Of a stretch of 64,000 nucleotides of DNA, positions 1-9,013 are shown one piece after another. Each line of letters begins with the position of its first letter. Position 1 is the first letter of the stretch. The position numbers were made by a program, and so were the translations under genes. A model generated the notes under the pieces. The model did not search any database. It had not been told where the DNA came from and was given only the letters and a program-made list of their open reading frames with translations. The DNA comes from Holophagales bacterium UBA5704. Its GTDB lineage: Bacteria > Acidobacteriota > Thermoanaerobaculia > Multivoradales > UBA5704. The stretch spans positions 1 to 64,000 of the forward strand of contig DIHE01000174.1 in the NCBI GenBank assembly GCA_002420005.1, in the 5' to 3' direction.

Positions 1-917
1 GGAGGAGCCGGCGGGGCCGGTGGGGCCGGAAGCGGCACGGCGGCGCGGGCCACCCGGGGCGGCGGCGCCGGAGTCTCCGGCGCCTTGCGGTGGCGGTAGC
101 AGAAGCACGAGCCGAGATCCACCGGTTCCAGCTCCTCCTGCACCTGCCACAGCGTCTCCGAGGCGCCGAGGAAAAGATAGCCGTTCGGCGCGAGAAGCTG
201 CCCCACCTGCTGCACGACCCGGCGCTGCAAAGGCCGGCGGAAGTAGATGAGGACATTGCGCAGCAGGATCAGATCGACCTCCGGCTGCGGCAGCTCGAAG
301 GGCGGATGCGCCAGATTCAGCGGCATGTAATGAATGCGGGACCGCAGCTCGGCGCTCAGCTCGTAGAGCTTCCCCTTGCGGTTGAAGTACCGCTCCAGCA
401 TCTCCGGCGGCACCTGCCCCACCGCCCGGTCGCCATAGAGGCCCAGCCGGGCTCCCGCCAGCGCGTCCTCGTCCACGTCGGTCGCCAGGATCGACCACGA
501 CCAGGGAGCGAGGGTCTTGTCGTCGGAGAGAATCATCGCGAGCGTCGACGGCTCCTCTCCGCGGGCGCAGGCCGCCGACCAGATGCGCAGCGGCCGTCCC
601 GGGCTTCCCCGCCCCTGGAGGAGCTCCGGCAGCACCTGGCGCCGGATCACCTCCCACTGCTGCGGAGCACGGAAAAAGTACGACTCCTTGATCGTGACGA
701 GAGGGATGAGCTGCTCCCACTCGCCGGGCAGGAGCCCGCGTTCCAGGGCCTGCACGTAGTCGCGCACCGACCCCGTGCCCTTCGCCTCGGCCCGCCGCTC
801 GGCGACCTCGGACAAGAACGGCAGGCGGTTCGGCGGGATGGCGTTGCCCGTCCGGTCGCGGATCAGCCCCACCAGGCGCTGGAGCGGCTCGTCCGGCGGG
901 AGGTGGGCGTGGCTCAC
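1..917 (-). CDS. cheR: CheR-type chemoreceptor glutamate methyltransferase (3' end outside window)
   Basis: The translation starts at a GTG at 917 and runs open to the window edge. It shows an N-terminal helical region, then a Rossmann SAM-binding domain with the CheR hallmarks: KESYFFR, IWSAACARGEEPS (SAM loop), a D-V-D acid segment and LILLRNVLIYF. The known role of the family is methylation of receptor glutamates. After the catalytic domain the protein enters a Pro/Ala-rich linker at about residue 290, so a further domain such as TPR, as in WspC-like CheRs, could lie beyond the edge. The start overlaps the stop of the upstream GGDEF regulator by 4 bases (GTGA), so the two are translationally coupled. 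Identification as CheR is secure; the full length is unknown. Confidence 0.93.
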   Translation of the reverse strand, partial: MSHAHLPPDEPLQRLVGLIRDRTGNAIPPNRLPFLSEVAERRAEAKGTGSVRDYVQALERGLLPGEWEQLIPLVTIKESYFFRAPQQWEVIRRQVLPELLQGRGSPGRPLRIWSAACARGEEPSTLAMILSDDKTLAPWSWSILATDVDEDALAGARLGLYGDRAVGQVPPEMLERYFNRKGKLYELSAELRSRIHYMPLNLAHPPFELPQPEVDLILLRNVLIYFRRPLQRRVVQQVGQLLAPNGYLFLGASETLWQVQEELEPVDLGSCFCYRHRKAPETPAPPPRVARAAVPLPAPPAPPAP

Positions 918-2350
918 GCCGGGACCTCCGGGTGGACGCAATTGCGGCCCGCCCCCTTGGCGTCGTACAGGCGGCGATCCGCCAGAGAGACCAGCAGGTC
1001 GACGGTGGGGCACATCCCCTCCTCCCAGGCGGCGACTCCGAACGAACCGGTGATGCGCACCGTCGCACCGGTCGAGAGCTTTACGGCGTGCTCTTCGAGC
1101 CCGCGGCGCAACCGCTCCGCCGCCTGCCGGGCGGCGTCGAGGTCGACCTGCGGCAGGACGACGAGAAACTCCTCGCCGCCATAGCGTCCCAGGACGTCGG
1201 TGGACCGCAGATGGCGGCGCAGAACCCCGGCGGCCTCAGAGAGCACGCGGTCTCCGGCGAGGTGGCCGTGGGTGTCGTTGACCTCCTTGAAGTCGTCGAG
1301 GTCGCAGAGCACGACACTGAGCGGCGTCTTGTAGCGGCGCGCCCGTTCCATCTCCAGCGTCAGCCTCTCGTAGATGGCGCGGTGATTGAGCTGGCGGGTG
1401 AGCCCGTCCAGGGTGGACATCTCGTGCAGACGCTGCGACAGGCGGGCGTTGTCGAGCACCAGGATCAGTGGGCGGAGAAAGCCCTCCAGCCGCGGCGCCG
1501 CCGTGTGCCGGAACTCCTCCGGATCGCGCGGCAGGAGGGCGAGCCCTCCCGTCGTACCGCGCAGGCAGAGTGGAATCCAGACCAACCGCTGCAAGTCGGC
1601 CTCCTGGGTGCCCGTTGCGCCCTCCGTCTGCACCTCCACCGGGCTTTCCGCGGGAAGGGAAAGGCGCCGCAGCAGCTCCTCCCGGCCGGCGGCGACAACC
1701 TCGGGAGACAGCGGGTCCGAGAGGAGGATCTCCAGAAGGGCTCGATCCGGATCGGCCACGGCGACGGCGAGGAGGCGGGCATCCACGACCTCGGCGAGGG
1801 TCGCCAGGACGGCGCGCGCCGCCTCGTGGAAGTCCGCCGCCGCCATCCCCGTCTCCAGCAGCGTGTTGACCACGGTCGCCTGGAGCAGCCCGGCATCGAG
1901 CTGGCGGGCCACCCGCGCCAGGACGTCCAAGGGACCGACGGCGGGCCGCCCGGCCGCCGGCTCCTCGGGCGCAGGCACCGCCTCGGCCTGCGCGAGGAGC
2001 CGGTGTACGGTGGCGACCAGCTCGTGCGGGCGGTGGTCCTTGGTCAGGTAGGCGTCGGCCCCGGTACGCAGGCTCCAGAAGCGGGACGGCGCCTCGGCAT
2101 GACTGGTCAGGATGAGCACAGGGATATGGGCGGACAGAGGATCGGCCTTGAGCAGCCGCAACAGCGGAAAACCGTCCATGGTGGGCATTTCCAGGTCGGT
2201 CACCACCACCGCCGGCCGCTCGCGCAGCGCGGTCACCGCCCCTTCGGCGCCGTCGCGCGCCTCCAGCACCTCGAACCCGGCACCGCGCAGCGTACGGCCG
2301 AGAATCGCCCGCGTGATCTCGCTGTCGTCGACCACCAGGACGCGGCTCAC
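914..2350 (-). CDS. Response regulator with GGDEF diguanylate cyclase output
   Basis: The 478-residue protein starts at GTG, with GGAGG seven bases upstream. Residues 1-120 form a receiver (acid pair D8/D9, phospho-acceptor D52, K104). Residues about 140-300 are a GAF-like or uncharacterised sensor region. Residues about 305-470 form a GGDEF domain with the active-site motif GGEEF at 391-395. RSTD at 382-385, five residues before it, matches the RxxD inhibitory site that binds c-di-GMP. It should therefore be an active, product-inhibited diguanylate cyclase controlled by phosphorylation. It is coupled to cheR and lies beside a CheA-REC/CheB/CheW/MCP set, which fits the role of WspR; the extra middle domain is not in WspR. 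The cognate kinase is inferred from position. Confidence 0.93.
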   Translation of the reverse strand: MSRVLVVDDSEITRAILGRTLRGAGFEVLEARDGAEGAVTALRERPAVVVTDLEMPTMDGFPLLRLLKADPLSAHIPVLILTSHAEAPSRFWSLRTGADAYLTKDHRPHELVATVHRLLAQAEAVPAPEEPAAGRPAVGPLDVLARVARQLDAGLLQATVVNTLLETGMAAADFHEAARAVLATLAEVVDARLLAVAVADPDRALLEILLSDPLSPEVVAAGREELLRRLSLPAESPVEVQTEGATGTQEADLQRLVWIPLCLRGTTGGLALLPRDPEEFRHTAAPRLEGFLRPLILVLDNARLSQRLHEMSTLDGLTRQLNHRAIYERLTLEMERARRYKTPLSVVLCDLDDFKEVNDTHGHLAGDRVLSEAAGVLRRHLRSTDVLGRYGGEEFLVVLPQVDLDAARQAAERLRRGLEEHAVKLSTGATVRITGSFGVAAWEEGMCPTVDLLVSLADRRLYDAKGAGRNCVHPEVPA

Positions 2351-2608
2351 CCCCGAACCTCCGCCGCCGGAGCCAGACGCTTCAACAAGAAGGATCGCAC
2401 GAAGGCAACCCTAACATAGCCGGCGGTCGACGTGGGACCCCACCGTCCTCACAAGGTGTCCCGCTTTCGTCCACTGACCGCACCCTATGCTCAAGTGGTT
2501 GCGGAGCTACGGCTCCTCCTCCCACCATTCATTGCTCTGCTTCATTTAAAACTCTCTGTCCGCGCCGGGAACGGCTGCGCAGAGACATCTCTGGAAAGGG
2601 GAACTGTC

Positions 2609-3415
2609 ATGGAGTTGATCAAAACTCTCCGTCTGCTCTCGAACGTCCTGTTCTTCCGCTTCAAGCACGGCGACCCGCATGCCGTCGATCGCCATTGGGA
2701 AAACTACTGGAAGAGCATCGAGAAGACCGGACGCGGTGGACAGGTCCTCTGGGACAACGAGCCGTCGCGGGCCTCGGCGGAAGATCTGCTTCGTTTCCAG
2801 CCTCACATGGACCCCTCCCTCCCGCTTCTCGACTTCGGTTGCGGCAATGGGAGGCAGACCCGCTACCTGGTGCAGCACTACCCGCGGATCATCGGCACCG
2901 ACGTCTCACCGACCGCCATCGCCAAGGCGCGGGAGGAGACTCCTGCCGCGCAGAAGATCGACTACCGGGTTCTCAACGGCCTCGACACCCGGGAGATGCA
3001 GGCGTTTCACGACGAATTCGGGGACGTCAACATCTACATGCGGACGGTCCTCCACGTCCACCAGAAGGACGACCAGCCGCGGCTCGCGGAGAATCTCGCC
3101 ATCCTGCTCGGCGAGAAGGGCACTCTCTATCAGATCGAGCTGGCCCTTTGCGCTCTCGACTACTTCCGGACCCTTCCGGGCGACAGCCCCTCCGGCCTGC
3201 CGACCCAAGTCCACAACGTGATCCGGACGGGAGCCACCTCGGTCGGCTTCGACCCCGCCGACCGCCCCCGGGTGTATCCGGATTCCCGGTGGCAGGTGAT
3301 CGAGCAGAGCGCGGACGTCACCATCAACACCGTGCCCCTGCCCCATGGTGAAGAGGGACACGTCCCGGCGAGCTACCTGATCCTCCGGCCGCGCCCCCAA
3401 GGCGCCGTCAACTGA
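2609..3415 (+). CDS. Class I SAM-dependent methyltransferase
   Basis: The 268-residue protein starts at ATG 2609, preceded by GGAAAGGGG; the frame is open upstream but has no better ribosome site. Motif I reads LLDFGCGNGRQT (about residues 74-85), followed by an acidic strand end GTDVS, as in class I methyltransferases. The first 30 residues are hydrophobic and basic and may attach to the membrane. The substrate is unknown. It converges on a FAD monooxygenase gene and sits between the GGDEF/cheR pair and cheB. It could modify the same small molecule as the monooxygenase, but nothing in the sequence shows this. Confidence 0.82.
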   Translation: MELIKTLRLLSNVLFFRFKHGDPHAVDRHWENYWKSIEKTGRGGQVLWDNEPSRASAEDLLRFQPHMDPSLPLLDFGCGNGRQTRYLVQHYPRIIGTDVSPTAIAKAREETPAAQKIDYRVLNGLDTREMQAFHDEFGDVNIYMRTVLHVHQKDDQPRLAENLAILLGEKGTLYQIELALCALDYFRTLPGDSPSGLPTQVHNVIRTGATSVGFDPADRPRVYPDSRWQVIEQSADVTINTVPLPHGEEGHVPASYLILRPRPQGAVN

Positions 3416-3486
3416 AGAAACCGGCCGGCCGGAAAGCACCTCGCCTCCAGGCCGGCCACGGAACAGTCTGCGGAGCCTCCGCCCCC

Positions 3487-4956
3487 TCAGCGCCGCAGGG
3501 AGACCGCGGAGGCTCTGGGCTCCACGGCCGCCGGTGCGGCTGCAGGAGCCGCGAGGGGCTTCGGGGCCTTGGCCGGCGTCAGCGCCTGCTTGAGGACCCG
3601 GAAAAGGGTCGCCGGACGGAACAGCGACTCGGGTGCTTCCAGCATGTGATTGACCTTCTGGAAGGCCAGATAGACCTCGGGACTGTCCGGGATGAGGCGG
3701 ATCACCTGGTCGAGGTACCAGTGCATCACCTTCACCTTCAAGGTGATCTCGCCTCCCTGGGTGGCCGGCCAACGCAGATCTTCGCCGGTCGTCATCGCAA
3801 ACGGACCCATCACCAGCTTGCCGATGGCCTTCTGGAAGGTCAGCGGGTCGAGATCACGCCCGCCCCGGCTCGCGAGCAGACTGGTCTCCAAATGCTCGAC
3901 CGTCAGGCTGGTCAGCGTCATGCCCAGACCATAGACCGGGTTGACGGAGCAGACCGAGTCCCCGACCAGCACGAAGCCCTGCGGCAGGCGCGACAGCTGC
4001 TCGTAGTGGCGCAGCCGGTTGGAGAGCCGGCGGTAGCCGATGATCTTGGACACCGGCTTCGCCTGCGAGATCGCCCGATACACCTCCTGGGAGGCGAGGC
4101 TGCGGGCGAAGGCCAGATAGCCCTCTTCGTCGGTCGGCGGGTAGTCGTGCATGACCCCGGCGAGGGTGACGAGCCAGCGGCCCCCCTCGACCGGCTCGAT
4201 GATCCCCGCCCGCGTCTGGTACGGCGGCCGGTTCATCGACAGGAAGATCTTCCAGTCGGCCTTCCAACCGGCGGGCACCTCATAGAGCCGCGTTCCATAG
4301 CCCCAGAACGCATCCACCTCGGTTTCCGAGGGAGCGCTGTAACCGATCTCTTCGAGCCACTGCGGCGCCGCGGACATGCGGCCGGAGCTGTCGACCACCA
4401 GGTCGGCCTGCAGGATCTGCTCCTCGGTCTCGCCCGCGGCATGGCGGCGCGGCACGATGCGAACGCCGGTCACCCTCGCATGGTCGTCTCCGGTCGCCAG
4501 GCCGGCCACCTGGAAACCCTCGAGGAAGCGGACGTTCGGCTGCACCGCCAGGTGACGGCGGATCGTCGACTCCAGCAACGGCCGCGTGAAGGTGAGGATG
4601 TCCAGATCATGCGGCTTGTCCGGAGCCATTCCATAGCGGTAGAGGATCCGGTAATCGGCTCCCTGATCGACCTGATGGCTGCCGGCCGCCAGAAGGTCTT
4701 CCCGAATCCCCGGGAAGAGCCTCTCCACGACCATCAGCCCCCGCTTCAACAACAGGTGGAGATGCCGGGCCTGCGCCACCCCAGGACGGTGCTCGGCTCC
4801 CTCGGGAAAATGGTCCCGCTCGATCAGCAGAACCTCCTCAAAATGGTCGGCCAGCACCCGGGCCGCCAGCAGGCCACCAATGCCACCGCCGATGACGGCG
4901 GCCCTGCGGGCTCCCTGGGCTTTCTCGGATCCTTGAACCCAACCTGTCTTCAACAC
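3487..4956 (-). CDS. FAD-dependent monooxygenase/oxidoreductase
   Basis: The protein has 489 residues from a GTG start at 4956. AAAGGGG just upstream supports this start; the longer frame to 5148 encodes an unlikely Arg/Pro-rich stretch. The N-terminus carries the dinucleotide motif GGGIGGLLAARVL (about residues 22-34) followed by an acidic strand end (LIERDHF). A second FAD motif, GDSVCSVNPVYGLGM, lies in the second half. This combination is typical of aromatic hydroxylase-like flavoproteins (UbiH, geranylgeranyl reductase and epoxidase relatives). The last 40 residues are Ala/Pro-rich and probably disordered. Its substrate cannot be told. A perfect 10-bp inverted repeat lies about 155 bp upstream. 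Confidence 0.85.
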   Translation of the reverse strand: MLKTGWVQGSEKAQGARRAAVIGGGIGGLLAARVLADHFEEVLLIERDHFPEGAEHRPGVAQARHLHLLLKRGLMVVERLFPGIREDLLAAGSHQVDQGADYRILYRYGMAPDKPHDLDILTFTRPLLESTIRRHLAVQPNVRFLEGFQVAGLATGDDHARVTGVRIVPRRHAAGETEEQILQADLVVDSSGRMSAAPQWLEEIGYSAPSETEVDAFWGYGTRLYEVPAGWKADWKIFLSMNRPPYQTRAGIIEPVEGGRWLVTLAGVMHDYPPTDEEGYLAFARSLASQEVYRAISQAKPVSKIIGYRRLSNRLRHYEQLSRLPQGFVLVGDSVCSVNPVYGLGMTLTSLTVEHLETSLLASRGGRDLDPLTFQKAIGKLVMGPFAMTTGEDLRWPATQGGEITLKVKVMHWYLDQVIRLIPDSPEVYLAFQKVNHMLEAPESLFRPATLFRVLKQALTPAKAPKPLAAPAAAPAAVEPRASAVSLRR

Positions 4957-5383
4957 GGAGCACCCCTTTCGTCTCGGCGAGGTCCCTGTCGATCGAAACC
5001 TCTGTATATCTCTCTTTGCAGGAGGTATGCCAGCTCGAAGGACCGGCGGGGACGGCTCGGGGAGGCGGCTCCGGACCCTGCCGATCCCTCCTTCAGGTGG
5101 GTGTCCACCCGCTGTGTCTGCTCTGCCAGACACAGCTGACAGCTCCACCCGTCCCTGAAGCCCCGCAAAACCTTGTTCGCTTTCGAGCCGCGATCGTCCC
5201 GAAACCGGACAGGCCCGTCCTGCCCCGGCCGGTGTAGACTCACTGCCAGAGATGTGCTAAATAGACTCAGCCTTCAGGTGCCGATATCCGTGATGCGGCA
5301 GGCATGGTATGCCCTTGGATATGGGTCTGCTCGCCAGGGGGATCGGTGTCCGGGGTCAACGCTCTCAATGAAAGGAACCTGTC
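4957..5383. other. Gene-free divergent intergenic region
   Basis: These 427 bases separate the FAD monooxygenase (minus) from the STAS-like gene (plus) and must carry both promoters. The short frames here have the Arg/Pro/Gly composition of chance frames in GC-rich DNA and no convincing ribosome sites. Visible structure: a perfect 10-bp inverted repeat at 5111-5136 and a small dyad GGCATGGTATGCC at 5301-5313. No textbook -35/-10 pair stands out. Confidence 0.6.
5111..5136. repeat. Perfect 10-bp inverted repeat, possible operator or hairpin
   Basis: GCTGTGTCTG at 5111-5120 is matched exactly by CAGACACAGC at 5127-5136 across a 6-base spacer. There is no T-run on either side, so a rho-independent terminator is unlikely. 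The position upstream of two divergent genes suggests a regulator binding site, but no regulator gene is adjacent. Confidence 0.55.
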
Positions 5384-5821
5384 ATGGATCCACGTCAGAA
5401 TCCGGAGAACCTCGTGTTCGGGAAGCACCTCACATTCTTCGAAGAGCCGGACACCATCTACATGAGGCTCTCCGGCGACGTCAACGACGCCGAGGGATTG
5501 GAAGTTCTGCGACGCCACTGCGCCATGGCCGAAGGGCGCAAGATGATGTTCTACTTGATGGACTGCCCGGACATGGCCGGCCTCACGCCGGGCGCACGGA
5601 AATCCGTCGCCCAGCTGCTCAAGGACATGCCTCTCTACGGCACAGCCGCCTTCAAGGCCGGCATCAAGGCCCGCGTCATCGCCAAGCTCGTCGTCACGGC
5701 TCTCAACCTCTTCCGCAAGGAAACCGTGAACAACAACCCCTTGGAGTTTTTCGACACCGAGGAAGAAGCGCGGCAGTGGATCGCCGAGCGCCGTGAAAAG
5801 TTCAAGCACGTCCTGGCCTGA
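5384..5821 (+). CDS. STAS/SEC14-like small cytosolic protein (SpoIIAA-like)
   Basis: The 145-residue protein starts at ATG with AAAGGAACC upstream. It has no signal peptide or membrane segment. The pattern (beta strand with LSGDVNDAEGL, helix, strand MFYLMDCP, long helix, C-terminal FFDTEEEARQWI) resembles the SpoIIAA-like/SEC14-like STAS proteins found as single-domain proteins in many bacteria. A comparable protein is encoded at 14807-15214. Function is unknown in both; members of this fold often bind partner proteins or lipids. It converges on cheB with 6 bases between the stops, so it is not in the chemosensory operon. Confidence 0.6.
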   Translation: MDPRQNPENLVFGKHLTFFEEPDTIYMRLSGDVNDAEGLEVLRRHCAMAEGRKMMFYLMDCPDMAGLTPGARKSVAQLLKDMPLYGTAAFKAGIKARVIAKLVVTALNLFRKETVNNNPLEFFDTEEEARQWIAERREKFKHVLA

Positions 5822-5827
5822 TCGGCC

Positions 5828-6868
5828 CTACGGCGCCCCGCCCCAGCCCCAGGCCCGGACAAGAGTCCGCGCGAGCTCCTGCGGCGGCAGTGCGATGTCC
5901 GCCGCTCTCTTCTCCAGAGCGACCCGCGGCATGCCGAAGACGACCGAGCTCGCCTCGTCCTGAACCAGGGTCAGGCCTCCCGCCTTGCGCAAGGCGAGCA
6001 GTCCCTCGACCCCATCGGCGCCCATCCCGGTCATCAACACCCCGGCCACCTCGCGCGGACAGCTCTCGGCGCAGGAGAGGAACAGCTCGTCGACCGACGG
6101 GCGATGGCCGCGGCGGGCCGGCGTGCGCGTGTCGAGCCGCAGCACCCCTTCCGCCTCCATGCGCAGGTGTGAGCCCCCGGGGGCGAGGCGAACCGTTCCC
6201 TTGCGCAGCATCTCGCCGTCCTTGGCCAGGCGGACGTCGAACGGGAGCTGGCTGTTCAGCCAGTCCGAGAAGCCCAGCTCGAAGCCCGAGGCGATGTGCT
6301 GCACGATCACGAAGCCGGTGGGGGCGTCCGCCGGCAGGCTCACCAGCAGCTCGCGGATCGCCGCCGGGCCGCCGGTCGAGGCGCCGATGGCGATCCAGCG
6401 CAGCTCGCGGGGACCACCGCCGGGCGCCGTCACCTCCGGCGCGGTGCGCGGCCGGCGCCGCGGGCGGGGTTGCGACTGCGCCTCGATGATCGCGCGCACG
6501 GTCTCCGGAAGGCTCTCGGCGAGCTGGTTCCAGCTCGGCGTGTCCTCCGGCTTCGGCAGCACCTCCAGCGCGCCGCGCCGGATCGCCTCGAACGCGGTCT
6601 GCATCTGGTTGCGCGTGGCGCGCGAGGAGAGGACCACGATCGGTGTCGGCCGGATCGACATGATCTGCTCGATCGCCGCATACCCATCCATCACCGGCAT
6701 CTGCAGGTCCATCACGATCACGTCCGGCTGGGCTTCGAGGACGGCGCGCAGCGCCAGGGCGCCATCCTCCGCCTCGCCGACGACCTGGATGTCGGTGGTC
6801 CGCGAGAAGAAGCGCTTGAGCACCGCCCGCACGGAAGGAGAATCGTCGACCAGCAGGACACGGATCAT
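5828..6868 (-). CDS. cheB: Chemotaxis protein-glutamate methylesterase CheB
   Basis: The 346 residues give the full CheB architecture. The receiver (residues 1-120) has acid pair D8/D9 and phospho-site D54. After a Pro/Arg linker the methylesterase domain (about 155-342) contains the catalytic triad in standard motifs: S164 in GASTGG, H191 in VQHI and D285 in GMGADG. It removes methyl groups from receptor glutamates, opposing CheR, when phosphorylated by CheA. It follows cheA with an 8-base gap, so both are in one operon. Together with CheR at the window start it shows that the receptors here are subject to adaptation. Confidence 0.96.
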   Translation of the reverse strand: MIRVLLVDDSPSVRAVLKRFFSRTTDIQVVGEAEDGALALRAVLEAQPDVIVMDLQMPVMDGYAAIEQIMSIRPTPIVVLSSRATRNQMQTAFEAIRRGALEVLPKPEDTPSWNQLAESLPETVRAIIEAQSQPRPRRRPRTAPEVTAPGGGPRELRWIAIGASTGGPAAIRELLVSLPADAPTGFVIVQHIASGFELGFSDWLNSQLPFDVRLAKDGEMLRKGTVRLAPGGSHLRMEAEGVLRLDTRTPARRGHRPSVDELFLSCAESCPREVAGVLMTGMGADGVEGLLALRKAGGLTLVQDEASSVVFGMPRVALEKRAADIALPPQELARTLVRAWGWGGAP

Positions 6869-6876
6869 GATCGCAC

Positions 6877-9012
6877 CTAGTTTCCGCTCAGCCGCCGGAC
6901 CAGATCCACCAGCTCTCCGGCGTCGAGGCTCTGCTTGGTCAGATAGGCATCGGCCCCCACCTTGAGCCCGCGCAGACGGTCTTCCGGCCGGTCGCGGGTC
7001 GACACCACGATGATCGGCAGGTGGGCGAAGTGCTCCATGCTGCGCAACTGGGCGGTGAGCTCGAAGCCGTCCATGCCCGGCATTTCGATGTCGGTGACCA
7101 CACAGTCGAACGAGCGCTCCGAGAGCAGACCGAGCGCTTCCACCGCGTCGCCGGCCGCGGAGACATGGAAGCCCGCATCTTCCAGCAGGCGGCGCTCCAT
7201 CTCGCGGGTGACCAGCGAGTCGTCGACCAGCAGCACGCGCACCTTCTTGATGAGGACGCGCTCCCGTGCCACCGGCAAGGCGCGCAGGTATTCACGCTGC
7301 GCGAGCACGGCCGGGGCGAGCACCCCCACCGGCTCGCCGGAGGCGAGAAGCGCCACGCCTTCCAGCAGGCGATCCGCCGCCACCTTGCGGGTCATCGGAC
7401 GCACCAGGACCTCCTGCTCGCCTTCCACGTCGTCCACCGCCACCGCGAGCACCTGGCCGGACACCGCCCCCTCGAGCAGGAGCTGGCGGTCGCGGGCCGG
7501 CTGCGCGTACAGCCGGGCGAGCGGAACGAACGGCACCAGACGGTCGGGAAAGCGGGCGATCGTGCGGCCGTCGCGCTCGACGGTCATCGAGGGATCGAGC
7601 CGGGTGGCGCGGCGCACCACGGCGCTCGGCAGCGCCAGGCGGAGCTGGCCGACGCGCAGCAGCATCACCGCCTCGCCGCGCCGGGCGAGCGGCACCTCGA
7701 GGGTGGTGGTCGTCCCCTTGCCCGGCTCGGTGGTCAAGAAGACCTCGCCGCCCACCCGGTTCGCCGCCGAGGCCACCACGTCCAGGCCGACGCCGCGGCC
7801 GGAGATCTCCGAGACCTCCTGGCGCGTGGAGAAACCGGGGGCGAAGATGAGCCGCAGCACCTCGTCCCGGTCCATCGTCTGGGCGCTCGCCGCATCGACC
7901 AGACCGACCGAAACCGCGCGCGCCAGCACCTTGGCGGTGTCGACGCCGGCGCCGTCGTCCTGCAGGCTGATGCGCACCCGGGGCCCGTCCGCCACCGCGC
8001 GCAGGCACAAGCGGCCGGCCCGGGGCTTGCCGTGCAGCTCGCGGACCTCGGGCTCCTCGATGCCGTGGTCGACCGAGTTGCGCACCAGGTGGAGCAGCGC
8101 CTCTTCCAGCTCGCGGGTGATGCGGCGGTCGAGGCGGGTCTCCTCCCCTTCCAGCTCCACCTCGACCTCCCGCCCCAGCGAGCGGGCCAGCTCGCGGGCA
8201 TAGCGGGCGAGGAGGTGGAGCGAGCCGCGCAGCGGCTGGAGCTGCAGCGAGAGCATGCGGTCCAGCTGTTCCTCCGAGGCGCGGATCAGCCGTCCCTGCC
8301 CCCCTTCCAGCTCCACCGCCACCCGGCGCAGCATGGTGGAGAGGACCGCCAGGACCTGCGTCGGCTGCGGCTCATGGAGACCCTCTTCGGCGAGGCGGGC
8401 GAGGTCATAGATGCGCTCCACCAGCTGCCGCCCGGCGAGCGCCATGATGCGCACCTGGGTCGCCCGTTCCGCCACGGCATCGAGAGCCGCCGTGTCCACC
8501 CGGATGTCGCTGCTCCGCCTGCCGGCCGCCGGAGCCGCCGGCCGAGCCGCCTCCTCCTCGGGCCCCTCGGATGCCACTACGGCCGGCTCGTCCTTTTTCC
8601 CCGTGTCCTTGCCGACGTTCTCGTCCTTCTCCGCTTCCTCCGCCACCCCCTCCTCCGCCGCCGGCTCCTCCGCCCCGGCGAGCAGGGCCATCAGGCCGGC
8701 GTCGTGCTCGGGATCGGTGCCGTGGGAGACGGTGTCGACCATCCGGCTGAGCTGATCGACGACCCGGGTGAGCAGTGCGACGGTCCCGGGAGCCGCGAGC
8801 TGCAGGACCTCCTCCGCCGCATGGCAGAGCTCGGAGAGCGCCGCGAGCCGCAGCATGCGGCCGGCACCCTTGAGAGTGTGCAGCTCGCGCTTGACCTCGA
8901 TCCTGGCCTGCGGCTCCGCGTCGAGCTGAGGAACGAACGTGGCGAGCCGCTCGATGCGGTCGCGCGCTTCCTCGACGAAGAGGGGGACGAGGTCTGCGAA
9001 CTCCGGGTCCAC
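6877..9012 (-). CDS. cheA: Hybrid chemotaxis histidine kinase CheA with C-terminal receiver
   Basis: The 711-residue protein starts with GTG one base after the MCP stop. Order of domains: Hpt (residues 1-110) with phospho-acceptor H45 in HTLKGAG; an acidic/Ala linker (about 115-165); dimerisation helices; HATPase with the N box (LVRNSVDHGIEE), G1 (DDGAGVD) and G2 (SGRGVGLDVV); a CheW-like domain; and a receiver (591-711) with phospho-site D641. The P2 response-regulator docking domain seems to be missing. A CheA with a fused receiver is characteristic of Wsp/Frz/Chp-like pathways rather than flagellar ones; the receiver can act as a phosphate sink. The neighbours cheB, MCP and cheW complete the array. 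Confidence 0.95.
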   Translation of the reverse strand: MDPEFADLVPLFVEEARDRIERLATFVPQLDAEPQARIEVKRELHTLKGAGRMLRLAALSELCHAAEEVLQLAAPGTVALLTRVVDQLSRMVDTVSHGTDPEHDAGLMALLAGAEEPAAEEGVAEEAEKDENVGKDTGKKDEPAVVASEGPEEEAARPAAPAAGRRSSDIRVDTAALDAVAERATQVRIMALAGRQLVERIYDLARLAEEGLHEPQPTQVLAVLSTMLRRVAVELEGGQGRLIRASEEQLDRMLSLQLQPLRGSLHLLARYARELARSLGREVEVELEGEETRLDRRITRELEEALLHLVRNSVDHGIEEPEVRELHGKPRAGRLCLRAVADGPRVRISLQDDGAGVDTAKVLARAVSVGLVDAASAQTMDRDEVLRLIFAPGFSTRQEVSEISGRGVGLDVVASAANRVGGEVFLTTEPGKGTTTTLEVPLARRGEAVMLLRVGQLRLALPSAVVRRATRLDPSMTVERDGRTIARFPDRLVPFVPLARLYAQPARDRQLLLEGAVSGQVLAVAVDDVEGEQEVLVRPMTRKVAADRLLEGVALLASGEPVGVLAPAVLAQREYLRALPVARERVLIKKVRVLLVDDSLVTREMERRLLEDAGFHVSAAGDAVEALGLLSERSFDCVVTDIEMPGMDGFELTAQLRSMEHFAHLPIIVVSTRDRPEDRLRGLKVGADAYLTKQSLDAGELVDLVRRLSGN

Positions 9013-9013
9013 G

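Noticed and set aside
90..2419. Long plus-strand frames opposite cheR and the GGDEF regulator
   Set aside because: Arg/Gln/His-rich shadow products without domains; the minus strand has complete receiver, GGDEF and CheR motifs.
2609..4956. Secondary-metabolite gene cluster
   Set aside because: Only one methyltransferase and one monooxygenase in convergent orientation; no synthase, carrier protein or transporter nearby.
4957..5148. Upstream extension of the FAD monooxygenase
   Set aside because: Encodes a Pro/Arg-rich stretch across the inverted repeat; the GTG at 4956 has a ribosome site and normal distance to the FAD motif.
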